From Tethya wilhelma (lineage: Eukaryota > Porifera > Demospongiae > Tethyida > Tethyidae): a stretch of DNA of 64,000 nucleotides. Numbering within the stretch: the stretch's first letter is position 1; the number at the start of each line of letters is the position of its first letter. The notes under the pieces are model-generated. The model worked only from the letters and a program-made list of their open reading frames with translations, was not told the origin of the DNA and did no database searches. A program made the translations under genes and the position numbers. The stretch spans positions 3,334,926 to 3,398,925 of the forward strand of contig CAXIPT010000006.1 of the NCBI GenBank assembly GCA_964030475.1, given 5' to 3'. This document shows, piece after piece, positions 23,587 through 34,528 of the stretch.

Positions 23587-25096
23587 ATGTCTTGCTTTGG
23601 TTTTGTGTTTCCATTCTTTAGAAGGAGCGAGACAGTTGATGGCCAACGATACCAGGTAGTAAAGACAATTGGAGAAGGCGGTAAGTGTAACTAGTGGGCC
23701 ATCAGAGAGCCTTTATATGATGGACCAGTCATTCAAATACCATCCCAATGATTTAACGACTCCAGTATTGCTAATATAATATAGGTACTGTAGTAACTAT
23801 AATCATTGTTACCGTGGTCTCAGTGATACAATACCATATATATATATACCTGATGCAAAAAATGATTGTGTTATAATATTATTATAGTCACAGATTGATT
23901 ATAATAATTATTATTAGTTTTGTATAATGTGTATGGTATAAATATTATAGTCAAAATACCAGATCAATAATTTGCTTCAGTTAAGTGGGTATGACCCTAA
24001 AATTAAAAACTAAATTAATTATTGGCCCTAGCTCCCCGTTCAAAATTAAAATCACTAATAATCCTATGTACATGTACAATGCTAACAATTTGACAAACAG
24101 CGAGAAAATGCCCTATACTTAAAAGGATATAAAATTGCCATTGGTCGTCCAGNCCCAGTTGTCTGCCCGTGGATTCGGCGTCTCTCATGATGAAACGACT
24201 CAGGTTTCTATCGTTTTGAAGAGCACGTAACTGTCTTCTAATGCTAGCCATTTTGCAATGCAAGGTAAAAAGTAAACAGCTCCACCCCCTTTTGTGAACC
24301 TTAATTATGCGCGTGCACGATAATCCGCGCTTAGAAGACACTTAACGATCTTTACCATAAATTTATCTACGGGGTTTCGTGTTTGAACTTTAAAAGGAGC
24401 GAGACAGTTGATAGCCAACGATACCAGGTAGTAAAGACAATTGGAGAAGGAGGTAAGTGTAAACTAGTGGGCCATCAGACTGAACTGAACTGGGATGAAA
24501 GCAAATGAAACTCACTGTAGCTTATAAAAATTTGTGACTGTCTTGTAACTGTCTGATCTTCCACTATTATAGGGTTCTCTTATGTGTATTTAGTAACTAA
24601 AGAAGGACGTCAATATGCCATGGTGAGAGATCTTGTAAAGTTCTTCTTTGACAGTTTGAGATCAAAGTACCCACAGTGTTTAGTCTTTGACAAACTATTT
24701 TTTAATACTATTACAGAAACAAATGTTGATTCAAGTTATTGAGCAACGGAGAGCAGCAGAGAAGGAGATCCGAGCACATCGCAAGGTTCAACATGACAAC
24801 ATTGTGAAGCTGATCAACTCAGAGATCAAGGATGGTCAGAATGGTGACAGCACCGCTATACTGGTGTTCCCTTACTATCAGGTGGGACATACTTACCCGT
24901 AGTTAATAGACACAGGTATAATTCTCATAATATCCAGGTACATAATATACTCTGAAGGCTATTATAATTTGTCCACTACTTATAATAGTCTACGGAAACC
25001 ACAGGGAGATAATGGTTGAGTCATATGGTACTATATAGTCACACACTGTAAGATAAGTACCTTCATCCAAGAACATCACGCACACGCACACACACA

Positions 25097-25147
<51 letters not shown>

Positions 25148-25488
25148 ACATACCTTCACCCTATGCTCGAGGGCTATACTACAAATAGAACTTATTTACA
25201 TCATAAAAATACATTGCAACAAGGGGGTTTGTAGAAAATTGCTGGTAGTTTGAAAAGAGAATCAAAGGAACAGATCAGGCAAAGTGAAGCTACTGTACTA
25301 ACAGTGATGCACTTAAGCACAGCTTGTACAAATACACTAAACCAACATCTTGTACACAGAAACAGCAGTTTACTAGTAAAAAAGTTGCCAGTAAAAAACC
25401 AACCAAAGAGCAGCTGTGGTGCTGCTGAATAAAAGAAAAGGTTTTTTGACTGTACATCAAAAAACTACCGTATAGTGACGGTCAAACN

Positions 25489-25549
<61 letters not shown>

Positions 25550-26801
25550 CACACACACACACACAGAATGGTACCCTTCAAGACCTCATCGATCACGTTC
25601 AAAAGATCCGTCTCCCTCTCGACGAGAGAAAGATACTCCAGCTGTTCCTCTCTGCCTGCAGGGGACTCAAGGCCATGCACTCCTGTCCAGCTGGACCAAT
25701 TGCACACAGAGACATCAAGGTAGCTAGGGATACACTGCTTGCTTTTGGAAGAGCCATTGTGATTGTCACATGATTAGTTAGCAAGGTCATTTAATGTATC
25801 GTCTCCTTGATGTTGACAACTGACTGAGTGGCCCTTTGCTGAGCTGGCAAGTCTCTTAATTCATGTGACCTCAATAGTAAGATCTAACCAGTTACTTTCA
25901 CTGGATCATAAGAGGCTGTTGTTACTATCTTCCGTTTTAACTCTCTTTCCAACTAGCCAAAAAGCTGGCTGATATAATATTCCTCAAGTTGTCAGAATAA
26001 TTTTGCTGACAACTCATGTGATTTATGCAGCCTGGTAATCTATTGATCACTGATGAAGGAGATGAACTGGTACTCATGGACCTTGGTAGTGCGAGAGATG
26101 CAGTGTGCCCTATTACAAACAGGTAATAATGATTTAGACCTGACAATTTACACATGCAAAAAAAGTATATATATGTTTTAAATTATCCAACCAATCCCCA
26201 AACCCAAAATCCATTCCACTTTTCCTGCTTATTAGTTAGTCAAGTCTTTTCAGGAAAATTGTTGACAGCTGCACTATGTGGGGATCCTGTCAGTCATAAT
26301 GTTTTCTGTTTCTATGCAGACAGGAAGCCTTAGCTCTTCAAGAACTGGCTGCTCAAACATGTACAGCTCACTACAGGTTGTTACCCAAAATGGTTGATAA
26401 AAGTCAAAATTTTATTTCAGCTATTTTCCCACTTCCTCCAGAGCTCCAGAACTCTTTGAAGTACCCTCCAACTGTACCATCACGGCAAAGACAGATGTAT
26501 GGTCTCTTGGTTGCTCAATCTTTGCAACTGCATTTGGAGCAAGTCCTTTCGATGGCTCTGCTTTGGCTGCCAACAGTGGGAGATTAGTGTTCCCTAAGCA
26601 CCAGTGAGTCAGTTGACGTATGGTATTATGATTCTCACATTGTTTGTCCATTGAATATTCGACTAAATTGTTGTAGTTCTTGAAGATACCAAAATTTGAG
26701 GTTTTACGATATCTACCAATCTCTGCCGTTTAGTGTTGCTTAGTAACTTCACATTGTACACACGCACACACACACACACACATACACACACACACACATA
26801 T

Positions 26802-26868
<67 letters not shown>

Positions 26869-26992
26869 CAGCACATATTCTGACTCCCTCTGTGACCTCA
26901 TAAGATGGATCCTAATCGTGGACCCTGATGACAGACCCTCAGTGGAGGACATTGAAGAGAAAATAGCAACGCTTCTCAATCAGAGATCTTAA
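23587..26992 (+). CDS. STK16: STK16-like (NAK family) serine/threonine kinase
   Basis: Small membrane-associated kinase of the Numb-associated kinase group, linked in mammals to the Golgi. Exons: 23587-23680, 24573-24622, 24717-24881, 25567-25719, 26031-26122, 26320-26376, 26442-26603, 26872-26992; 297 residues against 305 in human. Visible: GEGGFSYVYLV, AMK lysine (~49), the glutamate in EKEIRAHRKV, AHRDIKPGN (~149-157), MDLGS in place of DFG (as in STK16), YRAPELF, TDVWSLGC and DPDDRPS. The only in-frame ATG is in the upstream exon copy (MSCFG...). The Cys at position 3 could be acylated, but the Gly2 myristoylation site of mammalian STK16 is absent. The nearer exon 1 copy (about 24381-24452) has no in-frame ATG, so transcripts should skip it. 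Two acceptors (25567, 26872) follow (CA)n tracts. Confidence 0.9.
23703..23860 (+). pseudogene. Relic of a dihydropyrimidinase 3' end
   Basis: GATGGACCAGTCATTCAAAT and TACCATCCCAATGA copy the last DPYS exon (19694-19730). The likeness continues through the 3' flank (AACTATAATCAT..., GGTCTC.GTG...AGTGATA). The segment lies in intron 1 of the STK16-like gene and has no acceptor or upstream exons. It marks the edge of a tandem duplication. Confidence 0.8.
24154..24251 (-). pseudogene. Second copy of kelch-kinase exon 1, cut by a gap
   Basis: Minus-strand ATG at 24251-24249. It encodes MASIRRQLRALQNDRNLSRF and on to TGRQL, nearly the same as the first exon at 23478-23353. It stops at the n at 24153 before the glycine loop. 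Either a truncated relic or the start of a second gene lost in the gap. Confidence 0.75.
24381..24452 (+). pseudogene. Second copy of STK16-like exon 1 without start codon
   Basis: Repeats the first exon (GAGCGAGACAGTTGATAGCC to the donor GGAG|GTAAGT) and is open in the kinase frame, but the ATG of the first copy is replaced and a stop lies upstream in frame. It is the nearer copy to exon 2. Confidence 0.75.
25076..25145 (+). repeat. (CA)n microsatellites in the STK16-like gene
   Basis: CA tracts at 25076-25145, 25489-25566 (after an n at 25488) and 26758-26865. The last two end at splice acceptors of the gene. Confidence 0.9.
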
Positions 26993-27661
26993 GCCTCACT
27001 GATCTAATACTATATGTCAACTTTTCATAATGACTCCATCAACCTATAGCTGTGTTAACTGTTGATGGATTGCTCTCTGTTTTTGCATACGTAATAACAC
27101 TGTATGCTTTATATTGTGGTTTTTTTTTTTTTTCTGTGTAAGTTGTTTGTTTCATCATGAGTACTTTTATGTTTGTTTCATGCAAGCATCAATTTTGAAT
27201 TCTATATATGGATATATGTTGACCAGAGACAACTTAAGTTGATCAATAATTATATTAATTGTCAAAGTCACAAGAAAGTGAAATGCAGTGGGTGTACATT
27301 GTATTGGTACTAACATTGACCATGGATGCATGAAAACAAAACTTAAGTTAACTGCTTATAGAAACAAGTTGAAAACAAATGAGAGATATTGAAAGAGAAA
27401 ACAGTTTTTTCTGGAATTAAAGTTTGACGTACATTCAAATCGAAAAATTGAAAAACAAATAACTTATACACATACATGACATACGTGTGTACAATCAGTA
27501 GAGACAAAAACACATCCATCCATCGACATTATGCACAATAATCCCATTATCATGCAGTCTATAGTATACATTGTATAAGGTTCACTTCCTTAAAAGAAGT
27601 CTACAATGTCACAGGAAGCCTGCCTTGTCCAAGATGCTGGTGTGTGGTGGTGAAGTGTCGG
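26993..27661. other. 3' flank of the STK16-like gene
   Basis: AT-rich, with a T-run near 27120. No gene, RNA or repeat was recognised. Confidence 0.5.
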
Positions 27662-27801
27662 TCAAATTTCATCTCTTTCAATGGTGTTGAGTTCACTGTC
27701 CTGATATGAGGGGGAGAACCCTCTCATTAATGACTCGCGGTCATTTTCATTCGACTTGTTGATGTGATTGAAAACAGCTGGTGACTGATGGATCCAAGGA
27801 G
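27662..27801 (-). CDS. Possible C-terminal exon of an unknown gene, cut by a gap
   Basis: On the minus strand a 45-codon open frame runs from the n at 27802 to a TGA at 27664-27662 and reads WIHQSPAVFNHINKSN, then NDRESLMRGFSPSYQDSELN and ends TIERDEI. The polar, serine-rich composition suggests a cytoplasmic protein tail. No family was recognised, and the upstream part would lie in the gap. It could be chance. Confidence 0.3.
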
Positions 27802-27802
27802 N

Positions 27803-28053
27803 AAACTATTAGCACAGTAAAAACATTCGAGTTAACAACAACAATATAGGATAGCTGGACAGGGGTAGCTACCATGTGTTGAGAGGGCTGTACCAACTAC
27901 ATCACCATACATACATACATACGTAGAGCTTACGTATGTATGTATGTATGGTGATGTAGTTGGTACAGCCCTCTCAACACATGGTAGCTACCCCTGTCCA
28001 GCTATCCTATATTGTTGTTGTTAACTCGAATGTTTTTACTGTGCTAATAGTTT
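27803..28053. repeat. Perfect 251-bp palindrome beginning at an n
   Basis: Bases 27803-27925 and 27931-28053 are exact reverse complements around a 5-base centre (GAGCT). The left arm starts at the base after the n at 27802. Probably a fold-back assembly artefact. Confidence 0.85.
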
Positions 28054-28583
28054 GTTGGTGGCCGGTAAGTGTGCTCATGGATCTTGGCTCTTAGTAATGC
28101 CTTCGTTTCTGTAGCTTTGTGGTACTAATTTACATCCAGCTGCCAGTCATTAGCTGTTACAAAGTGCCAATACATGATCGTTTTAAAGTCTACTTTGCTA
28201 CAAGGCTGCATGGTTACTGTGTTAATGGTGCATGTAAAAGTGCACTGTGCTTAGTTACACGCTTGGTTTTAGACCTCCACAAAGCGGCAAAGTCACAAAG
28301 GATTTGGCTAACTTGTAGCCAACTCATTGTACTTACGTTAACAGCATAATGACTTTCAAATCACCTTCTAAGAGCTAAGCATTGAAAACGACGTTTGAAA
28401 AAGATTTGTAAAGTTTCGTATACACAATTATGCCATTTGTTCTCCAGGAAAGAGCTTAGTAATGAGTATACTTTATATAACATTAATTGGTCTGTAATGT
28501 GAAAATACATTGTCATGTCACCTATGCAAGGGTGTAAGTTCTTTTTTAAAAAAAAAATTTCTCTCCTCCTCTTGTGTCTACAG
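28054..28583. other. Sequence upstream of the HOMER-like coiled coil
   Basis: Holds the pyrimidine tract of the 28584 acceptor. No EVH1-domain exon was found here on either strand. Earlier HOMER exons may be missing at the n at 27802. Confidence 0.4.
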
Positions 28584-28589
28584 TCGTTT

Positions 28590-28969
28590 ATGTCCGCCTC
28601 AAGTGACCAAGTAGAGGTGCTGACTCAGGAGATCGAGACCCTAAAACACGACAATAATAGGCTGAAAATGGCTCTAGCAACAAGGTATGTCTTTGATGCT
28701 CACAGTACAGTGCATGCACAATTTTGTAGCGATAATTGCTTGCAGCTGTTCTTGTAATAGGTGGGGACCCCATTAATTAAGTACATAATTGAGTCATTTT
28801 GTAACAAAGTGAAATTCATTGAGTGTGTGAGTGCCGAAGGGCCTGTAGGCTGTTTGAAGTGCCAGCCATTTATGGTTTGGTAATGAGGCTGTCAAATGAG
28901 TGGGTTGGCAGTGTGTGTGTGTGTGTAAAGACTTACAGTATGATGTGTGTATGTATGTACATAAAGACT

Positions 28970-29017
<48 letters not shown>

Positions 29018-30519
29018 CATGCCTCTACTGCTATGGCAGGTTGCCCAGATACTTGTAAGCTTATAGTTCCATATTGTGAAAAAGAAGTAGACTATTGGTG
29101 TGACAACTTTGAATCAGAGTCTGGCATTGAACATACACTGCTGCCAGGGTAAGCCACACATATAGGGTGCAGTTAGAGCAGGCCTTCCAAGGATCCATCC
29201 CAGAATGTGTGCAACCCCCCACTTTGATACTATAGAAGACACATATAATTGTAATGCATTACATACAGAATAGATACACTGTAATATTATGGTATGGTGG
29301 ATGTCATATAATTATGTGTAATAATCTTAGTACACGTACTATATATGTAGCCTTGCTCCCAGGCTCTCCACCTATCTTAGGGGGCGTGGGAACGAGGCTG
29401 TGTACCACATGTTACTGAGTGTAGTGTAGCTTGGTTTGATCCATCTTTGAGAAGAAACCTGAAATTTGTAAATGCTTTGATAATATCGCTTGGTAGCAGT
29501 TTACTGTAGTGCTTGTTACTAGGCAACCTAGCCTTAGTTCCTAGGCTCTTCCTTATGACCTTTTTTTCCATGAGTGAAAGGTCAAAGGTGAGAGACCCTA
29601 GGAAGAGGCTACAGCCTACCAGAGAGCATGTTTTATGGGAAAGGCCTGGGTATGAGTCTAACCCATCCATCATTATGGTGATAATATATTTACCCAAATT
29701 TTTTACCTCGCAAGGAGAAGCACTCTGTGAAATATAAAATACATACGCCGGGGAAGGTCTGGAAAAGAGGCTAGGATGGGTTATGAGCTGCAATTGTGGC
29801 TTCATATTTTGAACAATCTCTGAAGCAATGGTGCTTTAGCAAAGATGCACACACACAATGGTGTAATGTATCACACACCAGGTGCGTAGCTAGCTGAAAC
29901 CATAGGTGCATCTGTTGAGTGAATGTTGCACTGCATTCAAACTATTCCAAGATCAAAGAAACGGTCCATAGAACTCACTTAGTCCTGAACAAGCTCTCCT
30001 GCCATGAAGCTAAGTGGCTGCAGTACACAGCAGTATTAGCATTAGGGGAGATTATATAAAATTAATGTAATAGGGTAAATAGCAGAGATACAGAGTTATA
30101 TATTGTCTAAGAATTTACAGCCATATGCCATTATCTATGCAGCAATGGTGTTACTGTTATGAGTGCTAATGAAGTACCTTATCAGTTCAAGGGTTAATGC
30201 TCACAATGCTACAGTACTTGATATTTTGCCTCCATTTTTCAAATGGTTGTATTTTTTCAACTTGTTTGCAAAAATTTTTTTATTAATCTTTGGCATTATT
30301 TACCATTACATCATCAGTAATGTTACATTATGTCACCATTACATCATTTACATTGTAGTGGGACCAATGCAAAGAAGTGGGAGAGTGAGACACAAACGCT
30401 GAAGAACAACAATACAAGACTGAAGACAGCCCTTGAGGAGAGCACCAAGCACGTCTCACAGTGGAAACAACAGCTGCAAAAGTACAAAGAAGAGAACGAT
30501 TCTTTAAGAACAAAAGTGA

Positions 30520-30578
<59 letters not shown>

Positions 30579-31168
30579 TCTGGTAGGACTTACTAAACTC
30601 ACCAGTCAACCATGTATTGTTAGATACGTTCTCCCCAAGTTAATGATAAATTTAAAATGCGCGTGGAATTAAGTCGTGATTAGTAGAACTAATATTATCT
30701 AGAGTATTACTCTTCATAACAATTTACAGCGATCCATATACAGGCTGTACATCTGATGGCTCCCAGTCTAAATGAGTGAGACCTCACACATGGCGGGCAT
30801 TTTTTTGGTAGTAATTTGTCTTCTCCTCCATAAGTGGGTTCCCTTTGAAGCCATTCTTTGCTTTGAATAGTCTGAAGACTTGGACACTTTGTTCTAAGAC
30901 ATTATTTTTGAAAGAGGGAATTCTATGAATGTTATTAAGAGACTATTATACTCTCTACCTGCCCAAATTAATAGCACCCACACACACACGGACGTTGTAG
31001 CGTATCGTCGTACTCACATTATTAGGAACACACACACACATACATTTGTAATGTTCACCTCTTTGGATAGCAGTTAACTATCAGACATATTTACTGTACA
31101 GCCATGTAGTTTTAGTTGCTAGGCAAACTAACACACACTCACTCATTCAAACATGCACTCACAAACGN

Positions 31169-31257
<89 letters not shown>

Positions 31258-32545
31258 GATAAAGCAACAGACTCAGACAGCTGAAGATATAGAAGCCATT
31301 AGAAGAGAAAACGAAGAGCTCAAAGAATGTCTCACTGAGGTCCAACTCGACTTAGAAGCAAAAACAGAGGTATGAGATACAAATATTCATTTCTGTTTGC
31401 AATAATACTATGTAGGTTTTTGTTGAAATTGAAGTGTCTGTACGTAGCAAGTTGTACACAAACGGAACAAAAGTTTATATTTTGAGAGCTACTCTGTACC
31501 CCAAGCTTTTCTTAAAATTTCTTTTCGGTATTGGCAAGTTTACAGCTCACAAAAGTCCCTCCTTAGGGTAATAAAAGGTGTTTGGTTTATAGCCTTTCAA
31601 ACTTGTGGTGTTTCATTTCTGAGAATACTGTCCATTACAGTATTACTATATGTGTAAGAATTGAATTAGGGTTATGTGTGAGACTGGTCAATGTAGTTCA
31701 TTAGTATTCATGTTTGGGTTAGTGGCAAGGTGGCACCCATACATGCAGGTAACTAACAAGCTCTGTGGCTCGGTGAACAGTCTAATGGAGAAATTGCTTC
31801 CCTAGCCAAGACATTGGCAAGACTGTTCTACTTGTGTAGCCTCGTAAATCAGGCCTTTCCCCTCCCCACTTAGCAATATAAAGTGCTCAGGGAGGGGCTG
31901 GTTTATGAAGTTACTACTTGTGTATATTTGTATGGCTATATTTCTGATTTTCGTGTCTTTGTAAAGTGGTAATGATTATTCTTGTACTCCCCATGAATGC
32001 AGGATCTACAGTTTAGATCGACGGAAATGGAGTCACTTGAACAGCAGTTGGAGGAGGCCAATTCAAAACTTAGGGTGTGTAAAAATGTATGATGTCATTG
32101 TCAGTTTCACTGAAATCAGTTTTTGATAAGAGACCGTAGGGATTTGGTTATCGACTCATCATTTTCTTAAAAGTTTAAGAACATTGCTAGAGCTTCTCCT
32201 TGTACTTCTGTTTTCATCTTGACTTGCTTCACTCGATGGTCTTAAGGAGACAATAAAAATATTTATGATGGTTGTGTTACAAATTGTTGTACCCATTTGC
32301 TACTGCATAGATTATATAGTGTGCTATAATGTCCATGGTTACGTGTTTGACTTTTGCAGATTGTTGAGAACGAAAACCAGTCACTGACAGACCAAATATC
32401 ACTGCTGGAAGACCAGCTCCAAATGGCCTCCATTGCTTCAAAGAGAAAACTAGAAGACGTCCAGACTAAGCACTCGCAGCTTGGAGACAGGCTGAGATCT
32501 CTCTTGGAACTCCATAAAGATATTGAGAGTCACTTGAGTACATGA
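28590..32545 (+). CDS. HOMER: HOMER-type coiled-coil protein (C-terminal region)
   Basis: HOMER proteins tether receptors and scaffolds; the C-terminal coiled coil forms multimers and the N-terminal EVH1 domain binds proline motifs. Exons: 28584-28684 (coding from ATG 28590, or an internal exon), 30359-30515, 31259-31369, 32003-32074, 32360-32545; 206 residues if the ATG is used. The key match is KKWESETQTLKNNNTRLKTA, then LEESTKHVSQWKQQL, against the start of the HOMER coiled coil (WE.EL.TLK.NN.KL..AL.ES...V.QWKQQL). The end is leucine-rich with LGDRLRSLLELH. The first exon carries a second version of the motif (IETLKHDNNRLKMALA), so this segment is duplicated. No EVH1 domain is in the window. 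Either this is a coiled-coil-only form or the 5' exons lie in the gap at 27802. Confidence 0.75.
31169..31250 (+). repeat. (CA)n at the HOMER exon 3 acceptor
   Basis: CA run after an n at 31168, ending ACTCACAG directly before exon 31259. Other tracts of this gene: (GT)n at 28975-29013, and (CT)n at about 30521-30573 starting a few bases after the exon 2 donor. Confidence 0.9.
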
Positions 32546-33170
32546 TAGATTTTATTTTGTAACATTTATTGCTTACTCTGAACCTCAACCACTCGCACAC
32601 TTCTAATAATATACATGTGAAAAGATGGTACGTGTATGCATGTATGTATGTACATACATGACGTACATTAGTATTATATTATTATTTTTTATTGTTTTAC
32701 TTTCTCTAAATGAGGCACACCTTTTTTTGGAGGCTCATTTGTGGTTTTTGGCATTTATTTCGATCTCATAATATCCTTCCATTTTCCCTTATATTATATT
32801 TTAATGTTTCTTAATATATATATATATCTCATGAACTATTACACTATATATACATGTGGCTTTTATGAAAAGTTTATAAGAATTAAAGGATAAGCGGAGT
32901 CTGAGATAATGTATGAATTAATTGCTTAAGTTATAATTTGATTGAATTACAAGACTGCTTTCGCAAGTGAACTCTTCTTCCAATGAACAACAAATTTGTC
33001 AACCATGCTTCAAAGTGTTCGCGGTACAAATATATGTAAAAGGAATATTAATGATGTAAGCCATAATAATACAGGATACATACATATACACAGAGATAAC
33101 ATACAAAAAAGGTCAACAAATTTAACCATGCACGTGCAAAATGAGCTACTGCAGCTAGATCTATAGATTG
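32546..33170. other. Convergent spacer between HOMER-like gene and KXD1
   Basis: AT-rich 3' flanks, with ATTAAA at 32882-32887 for the plus-strand gene. Nothing else was recognised. Confidence 0.5.
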
Positions 33171-34466
33171 CTATGTTTCATCATCTTCATCATCTAATTG
33201 TTCCATACACTCTTTCTCAGCAGCTGTATAAAGAAACAAATAAAACTATAGTACATAATTATTTAAGAAAACATTTAGATTGACCCCTTGTATATCCAGG
33301 CCTTGCAAAATTTATGACATTCAAATGTACTGTATACTATGGAGAAACAGGCAATTGAGAGCTCACCCATTCTACTTCTAGCTTCTTCAAAGCAACAAAG
33401 CAAAATGCAAAAGTTTACGAGCCAAAAAAGGAGTGAGAATCAGTGATTATATTGGCTAGTGACTAACCTGCGTATTCTGCTGGATACTGGGTAGCCAAAA
33501 TGGTTTTAAGTGATCTGTAATGAGAGGAAGACAATGTACAGTTTCCTAAAAGGATACCCTATAGAACATGACCAGTGTAATGCGTGGGCAATGTGTGTAC
33601 GTATCTATGGTGACATACACATGAATGCGTATCATATTTAAAGGTGGGGATGAAGCCTGTCACATTATCATGGATAAAATGACCTTCTTGAAATGATGCC
33701 AGCTCTTAAACCATAGCATAACAGATCCGTACAATTCATACACAATGGTACTGTTATTCTATGTCATTTTATAACCAAACGATTATTTGGAGAACCTTAT
33801 TCTTCTAAAAATGGAATCCAGCTCTTTCTTCATGACTGCTAGTGCTTGTGTACTCTGCTTAAACTCTGTAGACATGAGCTGATAGTTTTCCAGAGATACA
33901 TTGTTCAAACTTGCCAACATCTCATTTGTAACTTCCAATGTTCCCAGCCTGCAAAAAAATATTGGTCATGGGTTCACTTTTTTCCTGAATACTTTTAAAT
34001 CAAATACTGTATTAGAGTATCTGGATAGACTGTATATGAGCCTACTACTTAGTCTGGCTGGCCAATCGCTTCCTTTCCTTTGCAAATAGTCTGACCAGCC
34101 AGATTACCTATTACTATACATTATAGACCTATACCCTTATAAATATAATTCAATGCAGCCTTATTTCATTGCTCAAGGAGGGTCTCCATGGTAATGGAAC
34201 TATAGGTTTTGAGTATGCTAAACAACATTCTTATTAAACCCTGCTATGTGTGTTTACATGTGTGCCTGGTCTGCAAGAATGGATGAAATGTTCTTGTGGT
34301 TCATCATGCTTGCAAATCTGTCCAGAAAGGGATCAGTCAGCACCTCTTCTTTCAATTGATCATTCTCTTCATGTTTGTCGCCTTCAGAAGCTTCAGAGGA
34401 CGTCGTTCCTACGCTATGGTCTTCAATCTCTTCTGGTGCTGCTTCAGCCATAATTAGTGATTCCAA
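33171..34466 (-). CDS. KXD1: KXD1, KxDL-motif subunit of BORC
   Basis: Subunit of BORC, which couples lysosomes to ARL8 and kinesin for outward movement; cytosolic face of lysosomes. Exons on the minus strand: 34466-34258, 33948-33796, 33514-33468, 33384-33367 (18-nt microexon), 33223-33171; phases agree, 159 residues. The core matches the family: ISSILADQAHMLGTLEVTNE, MLASLNNVSLENYQLMS and MKKELDSIFRRIRSLKTILA, the last containing the KxDL motif as KKELDS, plus QYPAEYAEARSRM. The acidic end is EQLDDEDDET. The start may instead be the second Met five codons on (34451). Its stop is 0.6 kb from that of the HOMER-like gene, and its start is 63 bp from the FKBP stop. Confidence 0.9.
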
Positions 34467-34528
34467 TTAACGCCCACCCAAACAGTGCATCAGCTTAGGT
34501 AAAGGTCGCTCGAAGTAAAAACAACATT

